Assembly: GCA_024138025.1 (NCBI GenBank)
Contig: JAMXBD010001245.1
Span: 310,001 to 374,000, forward strand
Direction: 5' to 3'
Origin: Combretum micranthum
Lineage: Eukaryota; Streptophyta; Magnoliopsida; Myrtales; Combretaceae
DNA length: 64,000 nt
In this document: piece by piece, positions 50,175-61,981 of the stretch
Layout: each line of letters starts with the position of its first letter
Position numbering within the stretch: position 1 is the stretch's first letter
Notes under the pieces: generated by a model
Database searches by the model: none
Seen by the model: the letters and a program-made list of their open reading frames with translations, nothing else
Told to the model about the DNA's origin: nothing
Program-made: the position numbers and the translations under genes

Positions 50175-51967
50175 TTTTATCACAACAGCAAAACATACAT
50201 ATATATATATATTATGTTGGTGATCCTTTGGCATGATTAATTATATGATGTGAATATTTATGAGGAGAAATGGGAGTTATAATTGGTCGAATTTGGGAAG
50301 CTGAAACTCACATGGATCCCCATGTGACCCAGATGCCCATGTTATGGGGAACAAACGAATAGCGTCTATATGGATATTGGCTAGTTGTTTCATCAGTCCA
50401 TCTGAATCCTCTGACACTCGCATGAAAAGGATTGAGGGAAGAACACATTAATAATTGGCGGTGCGTTAATGGCCCATGGTGGGATCTATTATTTTGTCCT
50501 CGTGAACCCAGTATCCTTTCCCATGTCCCAACCATGACCCACTGTTTCGTTTCGTTGAGGCTTTAACGATGAATAATATGATATATTCCAACCCCATAAT
50601 GTCTATGAGCTTTGGGTCACACTCGTGATATGTACTTGTTTTTGTTTGATTGCACCTTGTTAGGTTGGCGACGTGTTAACATTGAATTGGGCTGTGGGAG
50701 CATTCTATGCTTATGATGGTTTAATTACACAAGTATTGAATAATATATAATCCGAGGAGATATTTGAATCTGGTACCTTTTCACTTGAGAGATTAAGGAA
50801 GATATCACCAAGTTATAATGTTATTAATAAAAAGTATATGATTATATCCTCAATTTTAATGAGATAAAAATTAATTTCGATATGGAAAGAAAGAATGTCT
50901 ATCCATTATCTTTAATGTTCCTCCAAATCTTGAATAGTAAAACAAATGCTTGAGAAAATAAGTGAAAATCAATGGCCCTTTCATTCAACATTTAATTCTT
51001 TTTATTCTCCACTTCAAAGTTAGACCATGCTTCTTAAAGTAACCCTAGCACTACTTCCTCTCATAAATGGTTGAAAAGGAAACCACTTGTATTAGTGGGA
51101 TAAGTAATTGTCTCTAATCCACTTTTAGTAAACCATCCAATCTAAATAAACCCTAATTGTGCTTTCTGGCTTATAGGGGGTAAAAAGGTCAATGTGGAAA
51201 AGGGAATCCTGCAAGTTCTAGTTAGTAGTGGCTTTCAATAAAGGAACATTGTTAATCGTTTCTTTTTGTTGTATGCTTTTGAAGGTTAATGATCCATGTG
51301 GGTTGTATAAGGAAAGTGTTATATCATTTTACATGTGTTTATTGTGTGCAATAAAAAAGGTATGGTGTGTTTTGAGATAGATTTAAACCTCAATGATTTT
51401 GTTGGTGACAATTTATTTGCAAGTCATTTAATTTCAATGAAATTTGGAGCAACGGAACAACATTCCGACCTTACATCATCAATAAACTCTAATTACAAAT
51501 GTAGTGGGGGTGGATCCAATGGTGCGTGCAACAAGCGTCTCGTACTATAAGTGGCCTTAGAGGATTTATGTGCAAGTGCACGTATGGAATGATTGAGAGT
51601 GAGATGTTAGAAAGAAGGAGTAATCAGTCTTAGAGAGTTCGAACAGGTGGATGAACTGTATAGTATCAACTCTAGTGTTCTAGAGAAGAGGTTGTGTATT
51701 CTTTGTTCTAAGCTCTGTTTGATCTTTTGTGAGAGTATTCCGACAACACGACGACTTTACTATCAAACTCTAGATCTCCCAAATGAGGAGGAGCTCCATG
51801 AATTTATAGAGCTTGGCCCTTAATGATGTCCTTTGGATCATACTAACTATCAGCGAGTGAGATGAATCCTCCTAATGATAGATTTTTCTATGGTCTCTCC
51901 ACCCCATGGAAGGTCTCTTTAAGTATATGAGCTTCTTAAGAAAGGTTGAGAGCGAATAGGTCGGTCC
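50175..51967. other. Intergenic with moderately GC-rich patches
   Basis: 50280-50560 and 51500-51960 are less AT-rich than average. 50308-50535 (minus, 75 codons) and 51335-51550 (plus, 71 codons) are open but carry no motif. 49240-49480, just left of the second Tourist-like MITE, is a similar patch. Their origin is unknown. Confidence 0.4.
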
Positions 51968-52645
51968 TAAGGATGCAACCAGGGTAGGTCATAAACCTGA
52001 ATCCGATCTGATTCTCTATAAAGTTGCCCAAACCTGACCTATAACCCTATAGGGTTACATGTCTAATACCCAAACCTACTCCTATAGGGTCATGTCCCGA
52101 CCTGACCCATCCTGTTGACCTGATTCTGTCTTTACACTTTTTTTTTTCCTTTTTCATTCTTTTTATTCATCGTTTCTCTACTTGTCTTCATGATATATTC
52201 TCCATTTTACTTATTTGTTTTAATTTCTTTTTATATAGTAAAGTTACCCCAAAAAAAATCAGTATGGTAGACAATTGATTTTCGATGTATGATAATCAAT
52301 TTGTAACACAACATAATAAAATTTACTTTAGTTAAAGACTGATATAAATACATAAATATGAATATTGTCTTTTATTAATCATAAAAGCATGACATTCTCA
52401 ATTGGAAAAAAAAAATTATACAATCATAGAGTTATAAAAATAATAAAAAATGGATATATCCAAGTTTTGTTGTTATAAAATTATATTTTATTTTTAGTAA
52501 TCTTAGCAAGGTCAAACATAACTACAACCCGAACTCGACCCATGATCCTATAACGTTGCCAAAAAATTTCCCAACCCATCTTATAATCCTATAAGGATTT
52601 TAGCGAGTCAGGTATCCTATAATGATCCACCCAGTTGCATCCCTA
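51968..52645. mobile_element. hAT-like non-autonomous element, decayed copy
   Basis: Ends TAAGGATGCAACCAGGGT and rc TAGGGATGCAACTGGGTGG match the TIRs of 60276-60803 and 61544-62434. Inside both ends are repeated degenerate CCTATAGGGT and CCCGACC words. The middle is AT-rich and unrelated to the other copies. The flanking 8-mers no longer match well, suggesting an older insertion. Confidence 0.7.
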
Positions 52646-53075
52646 CTAGGTTTGATTCAACAATCCTACTCCAAGCCAATCATGCCAAATCTCCCTTAAT
52701 TAGCTCAGTTTTATGGATGTGACTCTCTAAGTCCTGTTACTCGGCTCGAAGAGTTGAGATTCAAATTTAGCCCTCTATAACAAACTAGCTAGATTTTATT
52801 GATTTGTGTGATGAAATACTTACATTGTTAAAGAATAAGAAAATTATAATATCTATTATGCATTTTATCCTTTAAAAAATAACGAAAAATAAAAGAGAGG
52901 TTCCTTATTTTGGAGCCTTAAATTATAGTAAGGCAACCTTTATCAATTTTCAGACAAGAATAAATTAGGCTTCAGTATCTCCTAAACAAGCATGGACCAT
53001 CTTTAACTCATTAGAATACCTACCAGTAAAATTATCCAACCATAAAAAATTATCTACTCTTTCTCACATTTTGGC

Positions 53076-53522
53076 TGATGTAGACATGATAGTTGACACA
53101 TTCATGAGCAAGGAATCGTCCAAGAAGCAACCACGAAAGCACAGGGATAAAGGATGCCTGCCTTAAAAGGCCAGCCTTGATGAATTAAACCAATGCTGGT
53201 AGTAAGCCGTCGACATAGACAAGTAAGCCACCGGCCTTTGGTTAGCTTAGATGTTAGGTCGCCCGATGTTTGGTTCTCCAAGCCATCAACTTTCCATCAG
53301 CTTAAATTTGTCTAAGTTATTTATTGTTATTTCATTTTAGGACTTTGTGTATTTATATAAATAGTCTTGGAAACCCTAGCTTATGTTTTTAGAACATTTT
53401 ATCATATATTGAAACCCTAGTTTGGAGAATTCTTTCTGAATATTGCATCGAGTGCAATTGTTTTGATTTTGAGATTCACTTTTTGAGTATTCTCAGTTTA
53501 TCCACGCTAACTCACTGCATCA
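53076..53522 (+). repeat. 5' LTR of the Ty3/gypsy element
   Basis: 447 bases, TGATGTAGAC...TGCATCA. It has a TATATAAATAG promoter-like box near 53354 and the palindromic word TTAAAAGGCC near 53165. It matches 58071-58518 in order, with many substitutions. Confidence 0.88.
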
Positions 53523-53525
53523 TAT

Positions 53526-53536
53526 TGGTATTAGAG
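53526..53536 (+). other. Primer binding site of the Ty3/gypsy element
   Basis: TTGGTATTAGAG follows the 5' LTR by a few bases. It matches the initiator Met-tRNA primer site (TGGTATCAGAG) apart from one C-to-T change. Confidence 0.75.
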
Positions 53537-53556
53537 TGGGAAAGATTCTTGCGAAG

Positions 53557-54886
53557 ATGTCGGCAGATAACAGTTCAGGAGGCGGTTACGTTCTAGACAT
53601 TGTCAGGGATGTAGAAACCCTGCGAGTCGAAGTGCATGATCAAAGGGGGTTGGGTGACATGGATTAGAGATTCCAACATTTTGAACAGCGCCTTAATGAC
53701 CTAGTTGCACAATTTGGTGTGATGGGGCCCAATGCCAATAGAGATAGGAATGCTGGTGGGAGACGTCCAAGGGCAGAAGTTCTGCGCGACGATCCCTTTT
53801 GGTAGACCTGTAGCTGCAAATCATAGAATACAGATATCCGACGATGATTTCGAAGAGGAAGATGATGTCGTGATTTAAGAAGAAGAACCCCGTAGGAAAG
53901 ACGATTATGGTGGTAGATACAGGGAAGGTAACTATAGATTTGGTTATGGCAAAGGGGGAGATTTCAAATTAAAGGTTGATATTCCCGGTTTCAATGGGAA
54001 TCTAAATATTGAAGATTTTGTTGACTGGATAGCTGATATTGATCGGTTCTTTGAATATATGGAAATCCCAGAAGGGAAGAAAATAAAATTAGTAACGTAT
54101 CAGTTGAATGGAGGTGCTTTTGCCTGGTGGGAGAGACTGCAAAATAAGAGATAGAAAGAAGGTAAGCTACCGATGAAGACATGGTACCGGATGAAACAAT
54201 TGTTGCAACGAGATTTTCTACCCTAAGTTATGAGTAAATCTGTTCCAACAATATCAAAGATGTCGTCAGAGGTTAATAACAGCTCATGATTATACTGCAA
54301 AATTCATATGATTGGCGAAAAGGAATGACCTATGGGAAAGCAAAGGCCAATAGGTAGCGAGATATTTAGAAGGTTGAAACCTCAAATTCTTGATCGAATC
54401 GGGGTCCATGTACTGCGTACCTTGAATGAGGCCAAGACACATGGCTATTAAAGCGGAATTGATGTTGCAGGAGAAGAATAGTCGATTTGATAGCAGTAAG
54501 CATGATGAGGGTAATAGTTCTAGTAAAATACTCGTTGAGAAAACTAAAGCTACTCAGGAGATACAAGGGGGTGCTGTTGAGTAGAAAGAGGATAAATCGG
54601 CAAGGAAGAAAGTGGTGGAATCTAACGAGGTACAGAAGCAAACCAATCCCTATGCAAAACCCATATTAGGAAAGTGTAACCAGTGCAATCAATTGGGACA
54701 TCGATCAAATGAGTGCCTAAACAGAAGGGGAGTAAATATAGTGGAGAGAGATAAGGAGGATGGGATTTGCTGTGAACCTGACGAAGGTCATGAATATGAG
54801 GAATATGATGAAGATGGTGAAGGGACTTATGCCATCAAGAAGTTAATGTTAGCACCTAAGGAGAAAGAAGAGAACCAACAATATTA
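53557..54886 (+). pseudogene. Ty3/gypsy gag (broken)
   Basis: Starts ATG (MSADNSSGGGYVLDI) and has a stop after 36 codons (GDMD*RFQHFEQRL). The retrotransposon Gag core reads FNGNLNIEDFVDWIADIDRF and YQLNGGAFAWWERLQ at 53990-54140. A CCHC zinc knuckle, CNQCNQLGHRSNEC, is intact at 54675-54716, followed by an acidic tail (DEGHEYEEYDEDGEG). Several stops and frame changes. Gag would have formed the particle and bound the element's RNA. Confidence 0.88.
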
Positions 54887-54887
54887 G

Positions 54888-55270
54888 TTGTTTTGTACCA
54901 GGTGTATGATTGATGGTTGTGTTTTTTATTTGATTGTAGATAGTGGCAGTTGTGAGAATATCATAGGAAGAGTAGCAGTTCAGGCCTTAAAATTACCTAT
55001 CGAGAAGCATCCAAACCCTTATAATATTGGGTGGATCAAGGCAGTGGGGAAGATTGAGGTTAAAGAGCGCTGTAAGGTACCTTTCTCCATCAGGAAATAT
55101 AAGGATAAAGTTTATTATGATGTGGTGGACATGGATGTTTATCACATTTTGTTTGGTAGGCCTTGGCAGTTTGACGTCAATGTCCAACATGCAGGCAGAG
55201 AGAACGTGTAAAGGTTGGAGAGAGACGGAGTGAAGTATACCCTTCTTCCATTGAAACAGACAAATAGTTC
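54888..55270 (+). pseudogene. Ty3/gypsy aspartic protease region
   Basis: The longest intact piece is 107 codons. It has the active-site motif IVDSGSCENI, then the flap/strand region (VPFSIRKYKDKVYYDVVDMD) and FGRPWQFD, a conserved phrase at the protease end. It would have cut the polyprotein. A stop after GRENV breaks the join to RT. Confidence 0.88.
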
Positions 55271-55429
55271 TAAAGCTTCTAAAGTGTAAGGGTATTCGTT
55301 ATTGACCGTTACCCATTCTAAGAAGGAGATGGAAGATGCCATGAGGAGTCCTGAACAATACACGCTCTAATTGTGAAGGAGGTGTTGTCGGTTGGTGAGG
55401 AGGAGAAAATTAAAGAAGTGTCGGAAGGT

Positions 55430-56400
55430 GTTAGAGAGTTATTGGGGGAATTCAGTGATATATTATCGGATGATTATCGGATGGATTGCCTCCTATGTGA
55501 GACATATAGCACCACATTGACTTGATTCTTGGTGCAAGTTTGCCAAATTTACCTCATTATAGGATAAACCCGAAGGAGAGTGAAATCTTACAGGAGAAAT
55601 TTCAAGAATTGCTTTGGAAGGGGTTCATAAAGGAGGGCATGAGTCCTTGTGCTGTGCAGCCCTGTTGATGCCCAAGAAAGATGGTAGCTAGAGGATGTGC
55701 GTATATAATAGGGCGATCAATAAGATTACCTTGGGTATAAATTCCCTATCCCTAGATTGAAGGACATGCTTGATAGGTTGAGTGGAGCTGTGATATTTTC
55801 AAAGATTGATATGAGGAACGTGTATCACTAGATTAGGATTAAACCAAGGGATGAGTGGAAGACGACTTTCAAGACCAAGGGGGGCCTTTATTAGTAGCTG
55901 ATCATGCCCTTTGGGTTAAGCAACACTCTAAGCACTTTCATGTGTATCATGAACCAGGTATTGAAACCATTCATTGGTCGTTTCATTGTTGTTTATTTTG
56001 ATGACATCTTGATATATAGTAAGTCTGAGGGGGAAGCACATTTTGCATTTGAGGAAAGTGTTGACAGCTTTGCAAGAGAGCAAATTGTGTGGATATGAAG
56101 AAATGCTTATTTATGACTAGGAAGTTGCTATACTTAGGCTTTGTTGTTAGTGGTGATGGGATTCAAGTGGATGAGGAGAAGGTGAAGGCTATTAGAGAGT
56201 AACCGATCCCTAACTTAGTTACTGAACTTTGAAGTTTCCTTGGCTTAGCTAGTTTTTATAAGAGGTTCATTTGGCATTTTAGCAATGTTGCAGCTCTTTA
56301 ATTAAGTGCTTGAAAAATGGTAAATTCCACTAGAATGAGGAGGCTAAAGGTAGTTTTGCAGTCTTGAAGGAGAAATTATGTAGTGTACCCATTTTGGCAT
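55430..56400 (+). pseudogene. Ty3/gypsy reverse transcriptase (broken)
   Basis: Recognisable from LLGEFSDILSD through [10 protein letters not shown] to the palm. The segment around the catalytic site, [20 protein letters not shown] and [13 protein letters not shown] (55904-56020), is intact. Stops sit at conserved places: YH*IRI (TAG at 55829) and LY**LIMPFG (TAG TAG at 55892-55897, where E and W are usual). The connecting region (LGFVVSGDGI, SFLGLASFYKRF) follows with further breaks. Confidence 0.9.
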
Positions 56401-56800
56401 TACCAGATTTTTATAAGTTGTTTGAGGTAGATTGTGATGCGAATGGGGTTAAGTTGGGGCTATTTTATCTTAGGAGAAGAGGCATGTTGCCTTTTTTAAT
56501 GAGAAGTTGAGTGAATCAAGGCGGAGTTGGTATATCTATGATAAAGAATTTTATGTTGTTGTGCGTGCCTTAAGAACTTGGGAGCATTACCTTGTAGGCA
56601 GGCAGTTTGTGTTATATTCGGATCTTGATGCCGTTAAACACTTGAATAACCAGACCAGGATAAGCAAAGATATGCATGCCAGATGGATTCGGTTCTTATA
56701 GAATTATCCATTTAGGTTGAAGCATATATTTGGGATACAAAATAAAGTGGTTGATGCATTCAGTAGGAGAGTTAACTTGCTTATGGCTCTGAATGCTGAG
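56401..56800 (+). pseudogene. Ty3/gypsy RNase H (broken)
   Basis: Shows SWYIYDKEFYVVVRALRTWE and HYLVGRQFVLYSDLDAVKHL, matching the YD.E..A.V.AL..W.HYL....F.L.TDH..L.. pattern. The usual TDH reads SDL here. A stop follows ARWIRFL, and the region ends with NKVVDAFSRR, a decayed ADALSR. Confidence 0.85.
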
Positions 56801-56939
56801 GTAATAAGGTTTGAACACCTAAAGGAATTATATGAAGATGATGTAGATTTCAAGGAGACTTGGGACAAGTGTATGAACAAGTAGTCTAGTGGAGATTTTC
56901 ATATACATGATGGGTATTTGATGCATGGGAATCAACTTT

Positions 56940-58070
56940 GTATGCCGAATCTTCTCTTAGGGAGAAGTTGATACGTGACTTGTATGGAGGTGGATTGGCT
57001 GGTCATCTGGGGCGAGACAAAACTATTGTAGTAGTTAGTGAGAGATTCTATTAGCCCCATCTAAGGAGAGATGTTAGTAAACTAGTGCAACGCTATTATG
57101 TGTGTCAAACAGCGAAGGGACAGTCCCAAAACACTGGCTTGTATATGCTACTGCCTATTTTAGAGAACATCTGGGAAGACTTATCTATGGATTTTATATT
57201 GGGTTTGCCCCGTACTCAACAAGGCATGGATTCTGTTTTTGTTATTGCTAACAGGTTTTCCAAGATGGCCCATTTTCTCCCTTGCAAGAAGGTAGCTGAT
57301 GCTCAAGCCATAGCGAAGTTGTTTTTCAGAGAAGTGGTTCATTTGCATGGAGTGCCTAAATTAATAACATCGGATCAAGATAGCAAGTATTTGAGTCACT
57401 TCTGGAGAACTTTGTGGCAAATGTTTGATTCATCCTTGAACTATAACAGTACATCCCACCCACAGATCGATGGACAGACATAGGCTACCAAGAAAACCTT
57501 GGGTAACCTGATTAGAAGCATTTGTGGAGAGAAGCTGAAGCAGTGGGGCGTTACATTGGCTCATGCAAATTTTTCCTGCAATAGTGCGGTTCATGACAAT
57601 AGGGAAATCCCTTTTCTCTGTGGTATATACAAAGACTCCCCAACATGCCTTAGATTTGATTTTAAACTTCCTAAGAGTTCTGAATTCAGTACTATAGCGA
57701 AGAATATGGCAGAACACTGGCAATCTGTAACAGCTGAGGTCCGAGAGAAATTGAGCAGTCCAATGCTAAGTATAAAGATGCAGCTGATAAAATCGCCAGA
57801 AACGAGTCTTTAAGGTTGGTGAACAGGTGATGGTGTTCTTAAGGAGAGAAAGGTTCCTAATTGGCAGATACAATACGTTACAGTCGAAGAAGTATAAACC
57901 ATATCAAATTATATGGAAGATCAACAACAATGCATATGTAGTTGAGCTTCCCGATAGCATGGGTATCTTGAAGACATCAACGTTATTGGTTTGTTTCTTT
58001 ACCATCCTGATGATGTATCATCATATCTAGATGAGAATTCGGGGTCTAGTTCATTGCAGGAGGCAGAGAA
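56940..58070 (+). pseudogene. Ty3/gypsy integrase and C-terminus (broken)
   Basis: Zinc-binding end: [11 protein letters not shown] and [12 protein letters not shown], a mutated H-H-C-C finger. Catalytic core: [19 protein letters not shown] (first acidic residue), [18 protein letters not shown] (second) and [11 protein letters not shown], then TAG where the reading should continue. Later pieces (YNTLQSKKYKPYQIIWKIN, AYVVELPDSM) match the SH3-like C-terminal region. No chromodomain is recognisable before the 3' LTR. Confidence 0.88.
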
Positions 58071-58518
58071 TGATGTACACGAGATAACCGATACATTCAT
58101 AAATGAGGAATATTCAAGAAGCAACAATGGAAGCATAGGGACAAAGGCTATCGGCCTTAAAAGGCCGGCCTTGATGAATTGAAGCAATGTCGGCAATAAG
58201 TCGCTAGCTTAGACAAGTAGGCCGCCGACCTTTGGCCGGCTTAGATGTTAGGCTGCCTGATGTTTGGTTTTCTAAGCTGCTAGCTTTCCATTAGCTTATC
58301 TTTGTTCGAATTATTTATTATTATTTCGTTTTAGGACTTTGTGTATTCATATAAATAGTCTTAGAAACCCTAGCTTATGTTTTTAGTACATTTTTTATCA
58401 TATATTGAAACCCTAGTTTAGAGAATTCTCTCTAAATATTATATTGAGTGCAATTGTTTTTATTTTGAGATTCACTCATTGAATGTTATCAGTTTATCCA
58501 TGCTAACTCGCTACATCA
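58071..58518 (+). repeat. 3' LTR of the Ty3/gypsy element
   Basis: 448 bases, TGATGTACAC...TACATCA, right after the purine-rich GCAGGAGGCAGAGAA. Contains TTAAAAGGCCGGCC, intact where the 5' LTR has lost a base of the palindrome. ATATAAATAG sits in the same place as in the 5' LTR. Confidence 0.88.
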
Positions 58519-60267
58519 TTAATTATATGCAAAATGATTTCGGTATTCCCCTACTTAGATGAAAGAAGCTAATTAAATAGAGTCAAAAACGAAATGACAA
58601 AGTGGATTTTCAATCAATGATTGTACCGGATTTTCAATCACTTACTGCTTCCACATGAAGAGAAAAAAAAAAAAAAAAAAACAACAAACAAACAAAGCAA
58701 TTGTTACACAGTATATGGGCTACAATTCCTTGTACCACCTTTTTTTGCACCAACAATAATTCTCCATTTAGATATATAATAACGGATTTTTCCCCCGAAA
58801 GAAACTTTTTCTTTAATCACTTTAACTAAAGCATCTTGTATTATTTACCTTTACATGCAAGCTTTTATACATTTTTAAAAACAAAGATAGGTGTTAAAGG
58901 GAGGAGAAAATGCTTAAGTGATTCACACATCCAATTGTTTCTAGAAAGTTAAGAATAATAAGTTAGATAGGTATGATATGTTGGTTTTGCAGAATTTCGA
59001 TTCCGAGAACGTAAGATACCAGGAAAAAGAAGTTTGTTATGGAGACAAGTTGCATTCCACATGGCAATTTGAAGCCAAAGTCAAGGATGTTGGACACTTT
59101 GACAGTTACTGGTACTTGCCAATAAGTGACTCACTACCTAAACCTCTTACTCAACTTTATAACAAAGGAATATTATCACTATTCAGTGTTTGCGGAGTTT
59201 CTTGTCCTTTTCCTCAATATTATTCGTTATATAACATATATACACATATATATTCCTTATTCATATCAGTATGCAATTATAGTAATTTTTTGAAACTGAT
59301 CTATTGCCCACATTACTTCATGTTGCCACTCAAATATAAACTACTTGTTCATTTCGCTGTAATTACAATTTCATTACAGTTTTATTCCTTACGAATAGTT
59401 ATTACGTCGTTTAGTTCACTGAATAGCGATTCCATAACAAATCCTTATTACATAAAATATTGAATAGTCATTCTTCATTCAAACTTATGAATATCAATTC
59501 AATATTAGAATAGTCTTTTTTTTTTTTAAATACCACCATTTTAATTAAAAATTAATAAAGACAAATCCTATTACAGCTCTATACCATTTTTCCGTAATAG
59601 GTATTCTATTACAATCTTATTCATTTGACGAAGTAAACAAGCCAAAAGTATGTCAAGAATGCATTTAAAGCAAATGATGAATGGCTCCAAAAATAATTAT
59701 TAAGAGTATATATTTATGCAAAAGATTTACCCAATGTTGGATTGGACAAGAATTTTGTGGCTTTATCTTTCTTTTAAGGGATATAAATATGATATTTAAG
59801 ACATTTAGATTCTTTTTTCGAATTTTGATTGTTTTTAGAGGTAGCCTCATAATTAACCCTATTTATATTTAGACGCAATGCATTTTAATTAGTGCAATAC
59901 TCAAGTAGTGACACATAACCTCAAAGTATGTGATAATGTAGAGGAAAATAATATTAGCATTTTGAATGTAGAAGTATCATACAAAGGGATTTAGTGAATC
60001 TTGGGCATTGACCTTCTATTTCTTAAGTGATTCAAATTGATATTTATCTAAGTTAATTGCTTACTGTTGGTAAAGTTTTCATAGTAGAATACATTGCTTT
60101 GATCATGAGTTGTCAAATGAGGAGAAATAATTAAGTATCTATAAAGTTTTTGAGTGTGATGACATCCATTTAGATCATTTTGGTGATAAATGAATGAGCC
60201 TGAATATAATCAATCTAGAATTATCTTCACAAGTTTGCTATGAGCTAAATATTAATAGCTTTCCTTC
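58519..60267. other. Intergenic between gypsy and hAT elements
   Basis: AT-rich apart from the possible exon at 58993-59170. 59480-59640 repeats TATTCCATTAC/CTATTACAATC-like words and might be part of a MITE. Nothing else recognised. Confidence 0.45.
58978..59463 (+). CDS. Open frame of 161 codons, possible exon, unrecognised
   Basis: The first third (58993-59170) has a mixed, protein-like composition: NFDSENVRYQEKEVCYGDKL and WQFEAKVKDVGHFDSYWYLP. It is preceded by TTGGTTTTGCAG, a good splice acceptor ending at 58992. The rest turns AT-rich and hydrophobic and looks like intron or random sequence. This may be one exon or a relic of a host gene whose other exons I cannot find within the window. 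No domain recognised; the whole ORF is unlikely to be the true product. Confidence 0.2.
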   Translation: MLVLQNFDSENVRYQEKEVCYGDKLHSTWQFEAKVKDVGHFDSYWYLPISDSLPKPLTQLYNKGILSLFSVCGVSCPFPQYYSLYNIYTHIYSLFISVCNYSNFLKLIYCPHYFMLPLKYKLLVHFAVITISLQFYSLRIVITSFSSLNSDSITNPYYIKY

Positions 60268-60275
60268 CTTATAAG

Positions 60276-60803
60276 TAGGGATGCAATTGTGTTGGTCATT
60301 AACGGGTTTCCAACTCGTTCGACCTAATAAAAACCTTATAAGGTTCAACCTTATAGTGTAATAAGGTCGGGTTTGGATATATGTAAAAAAACCTTGTAAG
60401 GTAAACCTTATGGATACCCAACCCGTATTACTCGACCTATTAGTCCTAGTAAAAAAAAATTGTAATGTAAATAGATTTATTAAATGTAAACATAGTAACA
60501 TGCTAAATTTAAAAACAGGTTGGTAAAGAGAATGTGAATTACTATATTATTATACTATTATTTTATTGGTTTATGTCTACTAAATCTATTGAAAAAAATA
60601 AGAAGGACGGTTTGAGTTGATAATCGAGCATGTGGTTGGACAAGTAATTAGGTGGGTGGCGGGTTTTAGAGTAAACCCCGTAGAGCGGGTTTGGATATGA
60701 AGGAAAACTCTATAGGGTTATAGGGTCAGGTTTGGTATGTCCTATAGTGTAGCTGGTTTAGGTTCATATGACCCATCAGAAACCTGACTTAATTGTATCC
60801 CTA
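60276..60803. mobile_element. hAT-like non-autonomous element
   Basis: 528 bases, ends TAGGGATGCAATTGTG and rc TAGGGATACAATTAAG. Flanked by a perfect 8-bp duplication CTTATAAG (60268-60275 and 60804-60811), the hAT signature. The subterminal regions repeat AACCTTATAAGG and CCTATAGGG-like words. An 87-codon minus frame (60238-60501) is not protein-like. No transposase. Confidence 0.9.
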
Positions 60804-61543
60804 CTTATAAGTGCATGAGTATACCTAAAAAAGGTCTAAAGTAGACAAGTGAATCGAACCATTCCCATTGGAAGCTTAGTATGTCAAATCTTCTCAAGTC
60901 ATTCTAAGTTTAAATTAGATTTTCTAAATTCCATCACTTAACCAAAGAAATCAAATTTAAATTAAATAGCTCATTTAACCTAAAATTTATTGTGGCAATT
61001 TTTTGCTTCCACGTATGCTTTTGAACATCTTCCACCCACTAGCCGAATTCTTTATGCTCCTTTTTCTTTATGTTCTAATTCTAACTAGGATAATAACAAG
61101 TGTCCCACAGCTTTAGCTTGCAACCTTTTTTTTCTTTTTTTAACTTTAAGACGTCTCTATTATTTCATTAATTTTAATGAAATGTTGGCATAATTTATTC
61201 ATATGAACTAGAGTATGATATGCTTAAACCGTTAGTGCTTTTTAATTTGATAATTCTTGTGATTGTTCATTACTAAACCGTTAGGGGATAAATCATGCTA
61301 GTTATATAGGAAATGAGTCTAGACGTTATCCCTTAAATATTGTGATTTTTTTCGTCAAGCTATGTTTATTTCTACCAATCATCTGTGTGGTTATTTTGAA
61401 TGTATGATACTATAATTCTTATTGTCTAATTATATTAATACTAATTTTTTATACCCCTCTTCCAAATGAAATACTTGTAGTAAAGAAAAAATGAAAAATA
61501 ATGCAAAGTAAGTTAGCTAGGATTAAAAGCTAAAGCAAAAGTT

Positions 61544-61938
61544 TAGGGATGTAAACGGGTCGGGTCACCCTGTCCCAAACCCGACCCGATTACAAATTGG
61601 GTGTCCCAGAACCCGACCCGACCCGATTATTTAGGAACCCGCCCCGACCCGAACCCGACCCGTTTAATATATTACATAATTAAATGCATCATTTTATTAT
61701 TTTTATTAAATTATTATTGTAGTGAGGCATGTTGAGGGGGCAAAAATTTCAATGGAGTTGATAAAGATCCTAATTTTTATTTAAAAAAAAAATTAGAAAA
61801 CGTTTAAAGACAGGTAAAAATTATTAAACATGAAAACTGAATTATAAGATAAAGTCAATAACTCAAGACATGTCATTGCCTAAAATTATTAGAAGACTTA
61901 TATATCTATATATATATATATATAAATAACATCCACTC

Positions 61939-61981
<43 letters not shown>

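Larger units (their letters stand above)
53076..58518 (+). mobile_element. Full-length but dead Ty3/gypsy LTR retrotransposon
   Basis: 5.4 kb with two LTRs (53076-53522, 58071-58518), a Met-tRNA-type primer site and a purine tract before the 3' LTR. Gag, protease, RT, RNase H and integrase follow in Ty3/gypsy order on the + strand. Many stops and frame changes in every domain and clear LTR divergence indicate an old insertion. Flanks TTGGC and TTAAT do not match, so no target duplication is visible. Wording of RT and integrase fits plant Ty3/gypsy elements; lineage not assigned. Confidence 0.93.

Noticed and set aside
54366..55363. Minus-strand frames across the gypsy gag and protease
   Set aside because: Antisense shadows of the element's coding sequence.
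53071..58523. Target duplication of the complete gypsy element
   Set aside because: The flanks TTGGC and TTAAT do not match; either decay or recombination removed it, and I cannot support one.
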